Assembly: GCA_963742795.1 (NCBI GenBank)
Contig: CAVUNL010000015.1
Coordinates: 62,001-126,000, forward strand
Reading direction: 5' to 3'
Source: Palsa-504 sp963742795
GTDB taxonomy: Bacteria > Actinomycetota > Actinomycetes > Streptosporangiales > Streptosporangiaceae
DNA: 64,000 bases
In this document: in pieces, positions 26,069 to 35,701 of the stretch
Numbering within the stretch: the first letter of the stretch is position 1
How the letters are laid out: every line of letters starts with the position of its first letter
The notes under the pieces: generated by a model
Database searches by the model: none
Seen by the model: only the letters and a program-made list of their open reading frames with translations
What the model was told of the DNA's origin: nothing
Translations under genes and position numbers: made by a program

Positions 26069-27657
26069 GGATTGGCAATATCGAGATACTCTCCCGGCTG
26101 GTCTACGTCGCGCCAGCCGGTTACGAGTCGCGCGTCGGGAATCTGAGAGCCAGGACGCTTGATTACATCAACCCTAATGCCCTTCCGGCGCATGTAACCG
26201 TTTCGTTCATTCCAGCTAGAGCGCGCCCAAAGCTGCGCCCAGGTCTCCCCTGTTTCGCGCGGGATTCTCCGCTCGGGGATGATATCGGTATCCAACCGAT
26301 CTAGGTCCGCTTCAAGAACTTGCCTCTTTGCTTCGAGATCTGAAACGTCGCCGCCCATCTTGCGGGCAAGACGTATTTTAGTCTCAAGGTGACCGATCGC
26401 TTCGGCCAGCTCTAGCATTTGCATTGAGTTATCGTGTGCCGGGATGATGTCTTCTTCGGTCCACGGGTCATCCCCACGCTCGCCTATTAGCACCGCTTCG
26501 ACCTGAGATTCTAGCCACTCAGCGCTTATCCTGCGAGCGTCGCAGCCACGCTTGCGCATTCCGTTAGGACAGATGTAGTAACGATAGCTTCCCTGTGACT
26601 TGTAGCCAGGAGATTTGCTGATGTGCATCGGTGAACCGCATCCGGCGCAGTAAGCGACGTACAGCAATGGCGACCGGTCTTTTCGCGAACCCATGCGCGC
26701 AGCATTATCCGCGAGTATCGTCTTGATCTGCTCCCACTTTTCGCGAGTGATCAGTGGTTCGGCGCGCTTGATGGTCATGCCGGTTTCGTCGCGTAGCGCT
26801 TGCGCTGTCCGAGGCTTGACGATTTCCCCAGTGTCCGGATCACGGCGTACTTCGGAGAAGACGGTGACCAGTCCGATGATGGCTGGTGACTTGAGGATCT
26901 TTGTAAGGCTGGTCTGGTTCCATTTCGCGTCCGCGTCTACGGGCTTCCTGCCCCCGTAAATGCGCACTACGTTGCGCGGAGTAGGGATACCGCCGCTGTC
27001 GAGCCAGCGGCATATCGAGCCGAGAGATTCCCCGGCAATGACCCTATCGCAGATTTCCTCTACAACATCCGCGTAAATCGGGTGCGGTTCGAGTATCCAC
27101 CCCTTACCGGCCGGATTGTGGATCGGGATATATCCGAAGGGGAAAGAGTTGCCCGGATACTGCCCGTTGACAACCAGTGCGTCATGGGCGAGCTTGATGC
27201 GCTTCCTGATCATCTTACGTTCGTATTCCGCAAACATGACTATCTGCCGGGCCATCAGCATGCCGTGGTCCGTACCGAAGTCCATTTGCTCGCCCAGGCT
27301 CACTAGGCCCTTGCCTTCGGTTTCCAGCAGAGTCCAGATGTCCAGAAAGTCATCCAGGCTACGGGTAAGCCGATCGAGACTCGGAACGACTAGAACCTTC
27401 CAGGTGTCGAGTAGCGGCCTGCGGAGGTACGGGCCGAGTCCTGGCCGGTTGAAGGGGCTCATCGCTCCTGACGTGTCTGGATCTTCGGTAATCTTGACGA
27501 TGTGATGCCGCTTCCCCGTGTAGTCAGTGCGTTCGGCCGCCCAGCGTTCAATGCTCTGGATCTGCCGGGGCATCGACGTGGATTCGTCCCCTACGACCGA
27601 TTCTCGCGCAGCTCCAAGTACCGAGATCATGGCACTATTTTCGTACATACTTTCCAT
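26062..27657 (-). CDS. Large serine recombinase (phage/integrative element integrase)
   Basis: 531 residues from the ATG at 27657, chosen because AGGAGGT lies 9 bases upstream; longer in-frame starts run into kgd. Domains in order: the resolvase catalytic domain, with a probable nucleophile in AARESVVG and the conserved VPSLDRLTRSLDDF; the recombinase domain (FPFGYIPIHNPAGKGWILEP, DSGGIPTPRN, ILKSPAIIGLV); a zinc ribbon with YCAGCGSP and YYICPNGMRKRGC; then a coiled-coil (ETKIRLARKMGGDVSDLEAK). The gene is visibly poorer in GC than its neighbours and uses A/T-ending codons, so it was acquired horizontally. No phage structural genes lie nearby: this is a solo or remnant element. Starts 20 bp from kgd, on the opposite strand. 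Confidence 0.9.
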   Translation of the reverse strand: MESMYENSAMISVLGAARESVVGDESTSMPRQIQSIERWAAERTDYTGKRHHIVKITEDPDTSGAMSPFNRPGLGPYLRRPLLDTWKVLVVPSLDRLTRSLDDFLDIWTLLETEGKGLVSLGEQMDFGTDHGMLMARQIVMFAEYERKMIRKRIKLAHDALVVNGQYPGNSFPFGYIPIHNPAGKGWILEPHPIYADVVEEICDRVIAGESLGSICRWLDSGGIPTPRNVVRIYGGRKPVDADAKWNQTSLTKILKSPAIIGLVTVFSEVRRDPDTGEIVKPRTAQALRDETGMTIKRAEPLITREKWEQIKTILADNAARMGSRKDRSPLLYVAYCAGCGSPMHISKSPGYKSQGSYRYYICPNGMRKRGCDARRISAEWLESQVEAVLIGERGDDPWTEEDIIPAHDNSMQMLELAEAIGHLETKIRLARKMGGDVSDLEAKRQVLEADLDRLDTDIIPERRIPRETGETWAQLWARSSWNERNGYMRRKGIRVDVIKRPGSQIPDARLVTGWRDVDQPGEYLDIANPA

Positions 27658-27677
27658 CGACTGCATACCTCCTGATA

Positions 27678-30600
27678 ATGATGGTACCTGAAGATTTGCG
27701 TCAACCCGACTCTGGCTCATCGCAGGGTAACGCGGAGGTCCGCGAGCCCGAGGGGTCACACCAGTCTCGGTCAGCTCAGTCTGGATCAGCACAGCAGCCA
27801 GCCGACTTCGGCGCCAACGAATGGCTGGTGGAAGAGCTCTACCAGCGGTACCTGGCCGATCCGGGTTCGGTGGACCGGGCCTGGTGGAGTTTCTTCGCTG
27901 ACTACCAGCCGGCGCTGGCCAACGGCACCGGGCCCCAGCCGGTCATCTCGGTGCCCAGCGCCGCCGCTCCCCCCGCTCCCCCTGCTCCTCCCCAGCCGCA
28001 GCCCGCGCCGCCCGCGCCGCCCGCGCCCGCGGCCGTCGCGCCGGTCGCGCCTGCGCCGCAGGCCGCTCCGGCTCCCGCTCCCGCTCCGGGGCCCGCCGCC
28101 CCGCCGGCGGTGCCCGGGGCCGAGGTGAGCAGGCTGCGCGGCGCCGCGGCGCGCACCGTCACCAACATGACGGCCAGCCTGTCGGTGCCCACGGCCACCA
28201 GCGTGCGTTCGGTCCCGGCCAAGCTCCTGGTCGACAACCGGATCGTGATCAACAACCACCTTAAGCGCGGGCGCGGCGGCAAGGTCTCGTTCACCCACCT
28301 GATCGGGTGGGCGGTGATCCAGGCGCTCAAGGCGCTGCCGGAGATGAACGACGCCTACACCGAGGAAGGCGGAAAGCCCGCCATCGCCCGGCCCGAGCAC
28401 GTCAACCTGGGCGTGGCCATCGACGTGCATACCGCCGACGGTGCCCGCCAGCTCCTGGTGCCGAACATCAAGGCGGCCGAGGGCATGGACTTCCGGCTGT
28501 TCTGGACCAGCTACGAGGACATCGTGCGCCGGGCGCGGGTAGGCAAGCTCACGGTCGAGGACTTCGGTGGCACCACGGCCACCATCACCAACCCGGGCAC
28601 CATCGGCACCGTGCATTCGGTGCCGCGGCTGATGCCCGGCCAGGGCTGCATTATCGGCGTGGGCGCGATGGAGTACCCAGCCGAGTACGCGGGCGCGTCC
28701 GAGGAGACGCTGGCCCGGCTGGCCATCAGCAAGGCGGTCACGCTCACCTCGACCTACGACCACCGGATCATCCAGGGCGCCCAGTCCGGCGAGTTCCTGC
28801 AGAAGATCCACCACCTGCTGCTGGGCGAGGACGCCTTCTACGACGGGATCTTCGCCGCGCTGCGCATCCCGTACGAGCCGGTCCGGTGGGTCAAGGACTT
28901 CCCGTACGGGCACGAGGACGACGTGGCCCGGTCGGCCCGGGTCCAGGAACTGATCCACGCCTACCGCGTGCGCGGCCACCTGATGGCCGACACCAACCCG
29001 CTCGAGGTGACTCAGCGTAAGCACCCCGACCTGGACATCAACCTGCACGGGCTGACCCTATGGGACCTGGAGCGCGAGTTCCCCACCGGCGGCTTCGGCG
29101 GCAAGGCGCGGATGAAGCTGCGGGACATCCTCGGCGTCCTGCGCGACTCGTACTGCCGCACCGTCGGCACCGAGTACATGCACATCCAGGACCCCGAAGA
29201 GCGCCGCTGGCTGCAGGCCCGGATCGAGGTCCCGCACCCGCGGGCCGACCACGACGAGCAGATCCGCATCCTGTCCCGGCTGAACGTGGCCGAGGCGTTC
29301 GAGATGTTCCTGCAGACCAAGTTCGTCGGGCAGCGCCGGTTCTCCCTGGAGGGCGCCGAGTCCCTCATCCCGCTGGTGGACGCGGTGCTGACCGAGGCGG
29401 CCGGCGCGGACCTGGAGGAGGCCGTCATCGGCATGGCGCACCGCGGCCGGCTGAACGTCCTGGCCAACATCGTCGGCAAGTCCTACGGGCAGATCTTCAA
29501 GGAGTTCGAGGGCAACCTGGACCCGCGCAGCGCGCAGGGCTCCGGTGACGTCAAGTATCACCTCGGGGCCGAGGGCACCTTCCGGGCGCCCGGCGGCCAG
29601 GAGATCAAGACCTCGCTGGTGGCCAACCCGAGCCACCTGGAGGCGGTCGACCCGGTGCTCGAGGGGGTCGTGCGGGCCAGGCAGGACGTGATCGACAAGG
29701 GCGAGCCCGGCTTCACCGTGCTGCCGGTGCTCATCCACGGCGACGCCGCGTTCGCCGGGCAGGGCGTGGTGGCCGAGACGCTCAACCTGTCGCTGCTGCG
29801 CGGGTACCGGACCGGCGGCACGGTGCACATCATCGTGAACAACCAGGTCGGCTTCACTACCGCGCCGCAGTACTCGCGGTCCAGCGTGTACGCCACCGAC
29901 GTGGCCCGGATGATCCAGGCGCCGATCTTCCACGTCAACGGGGACGACCCCGAGGCCGTGGTCCGGGTGGCCCAGCTCGCCTTCTCCTACCGGCAGGCGT
30001 TCAAGAAGGACGTCGTCATCGACATGGTGTGCTACCGCAAGCGGGGGCACAACGAGACCGACAACCCGTCCTTCACCCAGCCGCTCATGTACGACCTGGT
30101 CGAGGCCAAGCGGTCGACCCGCAAGGTCTACACCGAGTCGCTGATCGCCCGCGGCGACATCACCATGGAGGAGGCCGAGGCGGCGCTGCGCGACTACCAG
30201 CAGCAGCTCGAGCGGGCCTTCACCGAGACCAGGGACGCCACCCAGCGCCCGGCCGAGCCGGGCACGGTGCTGCGCCGCGAGCCGGAGGACCGGCCGGTCA
30301 ACCACGAGGAGATGCCCACCGCGGTGTCCGCCGAGGTGGTCAAGCGGATCATCGACACCCAGGTCAACCTGCCCGCCGACTTCACCGTGCACCCGCGGCT
30401 GAAGCCGCTGCTTGACCGGCGCGCGGCCATGGTCGCCGAGGAGGCCATCGACTGGGCGACCGGTGAGCTGCTGGCGTTCGGCGCGCTGGTCATCGACGGC
30501 CGTCCGGTGCGGCTGGTCGGCCAGGACAGCCGGCGCGGGACGTTCGGCCAGCGGCACGCGGTGCTGGTGGACCGGCACACCGGCCGTGAGTACACGCCGC

Positions 30601-31478
30601 TGAAGCAGCTCGACTCCGGGCCGGCCAAGCTCTTCGTGCACGACTCGCTGCTGTCGGAGTACGCGGCGATGGGCTTCGAGTACGGCTACTCCGTGGCCCG
30701 GCCCGAGGCCCTGGTGTGCTGGGAAGCCCAGTTCGGCGACTTCGCCAACGGCGCGCAGATCATCATCGATGAGTTCATCAGCTCCGGCGAGCAGAAGTGG
30801 GGTCAGCGCTCCGGCGTCGTGCTGCTGCTGCCGCACGGCTACGACGGCCAGGGCCCGGACCACTCCTCGGCCCGGATCGAGCGGTTCCTGACGCTGTGCG
30901 CGCAGGACAACATGACGTTGGCGATGCCGACCACCCCGGGCAACTACTTCCACCTGCTGCGCTGGCAGGGGCTGTCCGGCCGGCACAAGCCGCTGATCGT
31001 GTTCACGCCCAAGTCCTTGCTCCGGCTCAAGGCGGCCGCCTCCCCGGTCAGCGAGTTCACCTCAGGGTCGTTCAGGCCGCTGATCGGCTCGACGGCCGGG
31101 TCCGATGCCGATGTTTCTGATGCCAATGTGCGGCGGGTGCTGCTGTGCACCGGGAAGGTCTACTACGACCTGGCCGCCCGGCGGCAGCAGACCGGCGCGA
31201 CCGAGGTCGCGATCGTGCGGGTCGAGCGGCTGTACCCGCTGCCCGTCTCCGAGCTGTGCGCCGAGCTGGCCCGCTACCCGGGGGTGGAGTCCGTCACCTG
31301 GGTGCAGGAGGAACCGGTCAACATGGGCGCCTGGCCGACCTTCGCGCTCAAGCTCCCGCTGCACCTGGGGCGCGAGGTGGGCGTGGTGTCACTGCCGCCC
31401 AGTTCCGCGCCCGCGGAGGGCTCGGCGGCCCGGCACGCCGCGTCGCACACCGCGCTGCTGGAGAAGGCCATCCCCTGA
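27678..31478 (+). CDS. kgd: Multifunctional 2-oxoglutarate metabolism enzyme (2-oxoglutarate decarboxylase / dehydrogenase E1 with E2-like domain)
   Basis: 1,266 residues, as in actinobacterial Kgd/OdhA. Order: a short N-terminal E1 helix segment (FGANEWLVEELYQRYLADP), a Pro/Ala linker of about 80 residues, an E2-type acyltransferase domain ending in TYDHRIIQGAQSGEFL (His about 362), then the ThDP-dependent E1 (AHRGRLNVLANIVGKSYGQ, HGDAAFAGQGV, NNQVGFTT, HVNGDDPEAVV) and the transketolase-like C-terminal domain. It feeds the TCA cycle at 2-oxoglutarate; in mycobacteria and corynebacteria it is controlled by a GarA/OdhI-type protein (family knowledge). The first about 40 residues (Ser/Gln-rich) are not conserved, and the serine recombinase gene abuts the start, so the native promoter and exact start are uncertain. 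Confidence 0.95.
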   Translation: MMVPEDLRQPDSGSSQGNAEVREPEGSHQSRSAQSGSAQQPADFGANEWLVEELYQRYLADPGSVDRAWWSFFADYQPALANGTGPQPVISVPSAAAPPAPPAPPQPQPAPPAPPAPAAVAPVAPAPQAAPAPAPAPGPAAPPAVPGAEVSRLRGAAARTVTNMTASLSVPTATSVRSVPAKLLVDNRIVINNHLKRGRGGKVSFTHLIGWAVIQALKALPEMNDAYTEEGGKPAIARPEHVNLGVAIDVHTADGARQLLVPNIKAAEGMDFRLFWTSYEDIVRRARVGKLTVEDFGGTTATITNPGTIGTVHSVPRLMPGQGCIIGVGAMEYPAEYAGASEETLARLAISKAVTLTSTYDHRIIQGAQSGEFLQKIHHLLLGEDAFYDGIFAALRIPYEPVRWVKDFPYGHEDDVARSARVQELIHAYRVRGHLMADTNPLEVTQRKHPDLDINLHGLTLWDLEREFPTGGFGGKARMKLRDILGVLRDSYCRTVGTEYMHIQDPEERRWLQARIEVPHPRADHDEQIRILSRLNVAEAFEMFLQTKFVGQRRFSLEGAESLIPLVDAVLTEAAGADLEEAVIGMAHRGRLNVLANIVGKSYGQIFKEFEGNLDPRSAQGSGDVKYHLGAEGTFRAPGGQEIKTSLVANPSHLEAVDPVLEGVVRARQDVIDKGEPGFTVLPVLIHGDAAFAGQGVVAETLNLSLLRGYRTGGTVHIIVNNQVGFTTAPQYSRSSVYATDVARMIQAPIFHVNGDDPEAVVRVAQLAFSYRQAFKKDVVIDMVCYRKRGHNETDNPSFTQPLMYDLVEAKRSTRKVYTESLIARGDITMEEAEAALRDYQQQLERAFTETRDATQRPAEPGTVLRREPEDRPVNHEEMPTAVSAEVVKRIIDTQVNLPADFTVHPRLKPLLDRRAAMVAEEAIDWATGELLAFGALVIDGRPVRLVGQDSRRGTFGQRHAVLVDRHTGREYTPLKQLDSGPAKLFVHDSLLSEYAAMGFEYGYSVARPEALVCWEAQFGDFANGAQIIIDEFISSGEQKWGQRSGVVLLLPHGYDGQGPDHSSARIERFLTLCAQDNMTLAMPTTPGNYFHLLRWQGLSGRHKPLIVFTPKSLLRLKAAASPVSEFTSGSFRPLIGSTAGSDADVSDANVRRVLLCTGKVYYDLAARRQQTGATEVAIVRVERLYPLPVSELCAELARYPGVESVTWVQEEPVNMGAWPTFALKLPLHLGREVGVVSLPPSSAPAEGSAARHAASHTALLEKAIP

Positions 31479-31657
31479 TGTACTTCACCGACCGGGGCAT
31501 CGAGGAGCTGGCCGACCGGCGGGGCGACGAGCAGGTCACCGTCGCCTGGCTGGCCGAGCGGCTGCGCGACTTCGTCGACCTCAACCCGGGCTTCGAGACC
31601 GCCGTGGACCGCCTGGCCAGCTGGCTCGCCCGCCTCGATGACGAGGAAGATCTTTAA
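31478..31657 (+). CDS. Small conserved protein (DUF6104-like) following kgd
   Basis: 59 residues, ATG sharing its A with the kgd stop (TGATG), so translationally coupled. Sequence: MYFTDRGIEELADRRGDEQV, then WLAERLRDFVDLNPGFE and an acidic end LARLDDEEDL. It is highly charged, helical and has no membrane segment. I recall near-identical small proteins directly after kgd in Streptomyces (DUF6104); function unknown. The stop lies in a short dispersed repeat. Confidence 0.8.
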   Translation: MYFTDRGIEELADRRGDEQVTVAWLAERLRDFVDLNPGFETAVDRLASWLARLDDEEDL

Positions 31658-32001
31658 GACCTTTTTCCGAACGGGCCGTGGTGGCAGCTGCCCGAACGTT
31701 GGCTCGCGTTGGCTGTTTCGTTACCTGCGGGTGGTGCCCGCGAGACCGGAATCTGGCAAGCTCTCCGTGCTAGGACGGTCTGATCTGAACAGACGTTGCC
31801 GCCGAACCGTCGAAGGGCCGAGGCTAGTAGATCGACGGCGGGCGGGCCGGCTCAGCGCCAGGGCGGGGGGAAATCGCGGTCCGGCCGCCGTAAGGGACTT
31901 CGTTAAACGGCCATCCCGGCAGCCGCGGGCCATCAACCCGGACCAGGCCGGTCAGGGCGCTCGGCGGCGGCCGGACAATCTCAATTTGTGGGAGGAAGAT
32001 C
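31658..32001 (+). promoter_or_regulatory. 344-bp intergenic region upstream of the liv operon
   Basis: No gene seen. The first 30 bases hold an inverted, diverged copy of the dispersed repeat (CCGAACGGGCCGTGGTGG after a T tract), which could act as terminator or processing signal for kgd. The rest is GC-rich without clear -35/-10 boxes. GGGAGGAAG immediately before the ATG at 32002 is the livK ribosome site. Confidence 0.4.
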
Positions 32002-33279
32002 ATGAGACGGACAACTGCAATCGCCGCCTTGGCGGCGATCGCCTTGGCGGCCGCCGGCTGTAGTAGCAGCGGCAGTAGCAGCGGCAGCAGCGGTAGCAGC
32101 AGCAGCGCAGCCGCCGGCGGCAATACGGTCGACATCTACTCGAGCCTGCCGATGCAGGGCGCCTCGAGCGCGCAGACCATCCCGCTGGTCAACGGGATCA
32201 AGCTCGCGCTCGCTCAGGCCGGCGACAAGGCCGGTCAGTTGACGGTGAACTACCAGGTGCTCGACGACTCGACCGCCGCGGCCGGGAAGTGGGACCCGGG
32301 CCAGACCGCGGCGAACGCGCGCAAGGTGGCCTCGGATTCCAAGGCCGTCTTCTACATCGGCGAGTTCAACTCCGGGGCCAGCGAGGTGTCGATCCCGATC
32401 CTCAACGAGGCGGGCATACCGCAGGTGAGCCCGGCCAACACCTACGTCGGCCTGACCACCAACCTGCCGGGGAGCGCTCCCGGTGAGCCGCAGAAGTACT
32501 ACCCGACCGGGAAGCGGACCTACCTGCGGATCGTGCCGATCGACTCGATCCAGGCCGCCGCGGACCTGATCGCGATGAAGAACGCGGGCTGCACCAAGGT
32601 CGCCGTGGCCAACGACAAGGAGGCCTACGGAGCCGGCCTGGCCACCCTGCTCGGGCTGGAGAAGGGCGACTACGGGATCACGATCACCAGCAACACCGGG
32701 ATCGACCCGACCGCGCCCAACTTCCGCTCCTACGCCTCGACGATCGCGGGCCAGGGAGCCAACTGCTTCTACTTCGCCGGCATCGTCTCCAACGGCGCCG
32801 TCCAGATCACCAAGGACGTCCACTCGGCGATCCCCGCGGCCAAGATCTTCGGTGGTGACGGGATCTGCACGAGCTCCTACACCAGCGCGTCGAAGGGCGG
32901 CGTCCCGGCCGCGATCGACCCGCTGATCCAGTGCACGGTCGCGACGCAGAACCTGTCCGCGTATCCGGGCGGCCAGCAGTTCCTGGCCGCGTACCAGGCC
33001 AAGTACAACGTTTCCAGCCCCGACCCGTACGCGATCTACGGCTATGCGGAGATGCAGCTCGCGCTGAACACGATCAAGAACCTCGGCGCGCAGGGCAACA
33101 GCAAGACCGCCATCCTGGGGGCCCTGTTCGCTGACAAGTCGATCCAGTCGGTGCTGGGCACCTACGGATTCGACTCCAACGGTGACACGACGCTGAAGTC
33201 CTACGGCCTGTACAAGGTCGGATCCAGCGGCGACCCCGTCTTCTTCCAGACGGTCACGCCTACGAAGACGGTCAGCTAA
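32002..33279 (+). CDS. livK: Branched-chain amino acid ABC transporter substrate-binding lipoprotein
   Basis: 425 residues. Lipoprotein signal MRRTTAIAALAAIALAAAGC with Cys20, followed by a Ser/Gly tether. The body is a periplasmic-binding type 1 fold: DIYSSLPMQGASSAQTIPLV, YQVLDDSTAAAGKWDPGQTA, FYIGEFNSGASEVSIPILNE and AVANDKEAYGAGLATLLG, typical of LivK. The three downstream parts (LivH/M, LivG, LivF) confirm the system. Substrates in this family include branched-chain amino acids, but also urea, short amides and aromatics, so the ligand is inferred only. Confidence 0.9.
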   Translation: MRRTTAIAALAAIALAAAGCSSSGSSSGSSGSSSSAAAGGNTVDIYSSLPMQGASSAQTIPLVNGIKLALAQAGDKAGQLTVNYQVLDDSTAAAGKWDPGQTAANARKVASDSKAVFYIGEFNSGASEVSIPILNEAGIPQVSPANTYVGLTTNLPGSAPGEPQKYYPTGKRTYLRIVPIDSIQAAADLIAMKNAGCTKVAVANDKEAYGAGLATLLGLEKGDYGITITSNTGIDPTAPNFRSYASTIAGQGANCFYFAGIVSNGAVQITKDVHSAIPAAKIFGGDGICTSSYTSASKGGVPAAIDPLIQCTVATQNLSAYPGGQQFLAAYQAKYNVSSPDPYAIYGYAEMQLALNTIKNLGAQGNSKTAILGALFADKSIQSVLGTYGFDSNGDTTLKSYGLYKVGSSGDPVFFQTVTPTKTVS

Positions 33280-33368
33280 AGGCCAGAATGGGGCGGTGGG
33301 GGGCTAACTGCTCCCCACCGCCTCTTCCAGGTGCCATCCGCACGCCGCTCGATACTCCGCACGGAGCC

Positions 33369-34476
33369 ATGGAAACCACGACTATCACGCCCACCCTGCC
33401 TACGGTCCCGGCACGCTCGCTGGCGGCGGTTCGCCGCTACGCCGGGCAGTGGGGCCTGATCGCGGCGCTCGCGGCGCTGCCGGTCTACTACGGCGTCCAC
33501 GATCTCGTGTACGGCTACCAGGTCAGCGTGGCGGGCCATCAGGTGCTCCATCACGATCTGTCGAACCTGGGCTACGACTTCGCCCAAGGCCTGTCCAACG
33601 GCGCGATCTGGGCCTTGATCGCGATCGGATACACGCTGGTCTACGGGATCATCGAGCTGATCAACTTCGCGCACGGCGACGTGTTCATGATCGGCTCCTT
33701 CACCGCCGTGGGCATGTGGTCGGTGTTCGGGCTGACCCCCGGCATGGGCAGCGCCGCTCTGACCGGCTTCCTGCTGCTGACGCTGGTCATCACGATGCTC
33801 GTGACGGGGTCCCTGAACGTCCTGATCGAGCGGGTCGCCTACCGGCCGCTGCGCAGCGCGCCCAAGCTCGCGGCGCTGATCACCGCGGTCGGCTTCTCGT
33901 TCATCCTGCAAAACGTCGGCCTGCTGTGGCGCGGGGGCTCCCCGCAGAGCGTGCCCGACCTGATCGGCGTGCAGCAGACCGTGTTCACCGTCGGGGGCGT
34001 GCCGATCCAGCGCGGTTACATCCTGGTGTTCGCGGTGATGATCCCGCTCGTGTTCGCGCTGAGCTGGTTCATCAACTCCACCCGCGCGGGACGGGCCATG
34101 CGGGCCACGGCCCAGGACCCGGAGGCCGCCCGGCTGATGGGCATCAACGTCAACGCCACGATCTCGCTGACGTTCCTGCTCGGCGGCATGCTGGCCGGCG
34201 CGGCCGGGCCTGGTGTACGCGCTGTACGAGACCAACGTGTGGTACTTCCAGGGCTTCAAGGCCGGCCTGATCGCGTTCACGGCCGCGGTGATGGGCGGCA
34301 TCGGCAACGTCCGCGGCGCGGTGCTCGGCGGGCTCATCATCGGCGTCATCCAGGCCCTATCCGATGCACGGCTGGGCCCGCAATGGACCGAGGCGGTGGT
34401 GTTCGGCTACCTGATCGTGATCATGGTCCTCCGCCCGCGCGGGCTGCTCGGCGAGGAGACGAGGGAGGCCGGATGA
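33369..34476 (+). pseudogene. livH: Branched-chain amino acid ABC transporter permease LivH, one-base frame change
   Basis: ATG at 33369 with GGAG upstream. Membrane helices and LivH motifs are clear: LSNGAIWALIAIGYTLVYGI, ELINFAHGDVFMIGSF and ITAVGFSFILQNVGLL. The frame changes at about 34205: after GGMLAGAAG the remainder (LVYALYETNVWYFQGFKAGL, VIMVLRPRGLLGEE) is in the next frame. One extra G in GCCGGGCCTG accounts for it exactly. Since neighbours LivM and LivG are broken the same way, sequencing error is as likely as decay. The end overlaps the livM start (ATGA). Confidence 0.85.
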
Positions 34477-35701
34477 GCGGCCAGGCGAGCGGCCTGTGGG
34501 GCCGGCTGGAGGGCTTGCGGGCAGCGGCGGTGGCGCGGCTCCCTCGCTGGTGGAACCGCGCGCTGGCCGGAGCGCTCATCGTGTTCGGGATCGTGCTGCC
34601 GTTCCTCTTCCCGCCGGACAGCGGCTTCATGAACGGGACGATCATCGCCGTGGCCTACGCGGTGATGTCGCTCGGCCTGAACATCGTGGTGGGATTTGCC
34701 GGGCTGCTCGATCTGGGGTACGTCGCCTTCTACGCGCTCGGCGCGTACTCACTGGGGTGGTTCGGTTCCGGGTTCTTCTTCAAGTTGCACATCCACGTAC
34801 TGGTCTCGCCGCTCGAGAGCACGCTGCAGGGCATTCACCTCAATTTCGTGCTGATCCTGATCGCCGCCGCGCTCATCTGCGCGCTGGCGGGGATGCTGAT
34901 CGGCCTGCCGACGCTGCGCCTGCGCGGCGACTACATCGCGATCGTCACGCTCGCGTTCGGTGAGATCATCGGCACGCTCGCCGTCAACGGCCAGAGCATC
35001 CCGGTCGGCGGCGGCATGACGCTGACGGCCGGCAACCTCGGCATCAGCGCCGTCGATTCGCCGTACTTCCCCGGTTCGGGGGCGTTCGGCCTGCTGGACC
35101 TGAGGCCGTGGTACTGGCTGATCTTCGGGATCCTGCTCCTGGTCCTGTTCGTCAACCTGCGGCTGCGCGACTCACGGCTCGGCCGGGCGTGGGTGGCGTT
35201 GCGCGAGGACGAGGTCGCGGCGGTGTCGATGGGAATCCCGCTGGTGAAAACGAAGCTGCTCGCCTACTCGGTGGGCGCCGCGTTCGGCGGCATGGCGGGC
35301 GCGTTCTTCGGCACCTACTACACGAGGTCAACGCCGGCCAGTTCGCGTTCGGGTTCTCGATCTTCATCCTCGCGATGGTGATCATCGGCGGGCTCGGCTC
35401 GATCTGGGGAGCGCTCGTCGGGGGCCTGGCCCTCGGTTACATCAACAACTACCTGATTCCCGACGTGCTGAACGACCTGCCCAGCAAGTTCGGGCTGCAC
35501 TTTCAGCTGACCCAGGTGGAGTTCGGGATCTTCGGGTTCCTGCTGGTGATCATGATGCTGCTGCGACCGCAGGGCCTGATTCCGGAACGGCGACGCCGGC
35601 TCGAGCTCACGGCCCAGATCGCGGCGGACGACGCGCAGCTCGCGGAGGCACCGGCCGGCGAGGTCATCGTGATCTTGCCGCCCGGCGAGGGTGCGGCATG
35701 A
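34473..35701 (+). pseudogene. livM: Branched-chain amino acid ABC transporter permease LivM, one-base frame change
   Basis: Begins at the ATGA overlap with livH. Recognisable as LivM by MSLGLNIVVGFAGLLDLGYV, LPTLRLRGDYIAIVTLAFGE, the loop RLRDSRLGRAWVALREDEVAA and helices on either side. The frame shifts at about 35322: FFGTYYT is followed in the next frame by EVNAGQFAFGFSIFILAMVI to RPQGLIPERRRR. A single missing C (ACCGAGG read as ACGAGG) would explain it. The C-terminal tail after the last helix is unusually long and ends in PPGEGAA, overlapping the livG start. Confidence 0.85.

Noticed and set aside
29058..30986. 642-codon open frame on the minus strand
   Set aside because: Antisense to kgd; Val/Gly/Leu/Arg-rich shadow of a high-GC gene with no motif, while the plus strand is a well conserved enzyme.
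33276..34349. 357-codon minus-strand frame over livH
   Set aside because: Shadow frame; livH is recognisable on the plus strand despite its frame break.
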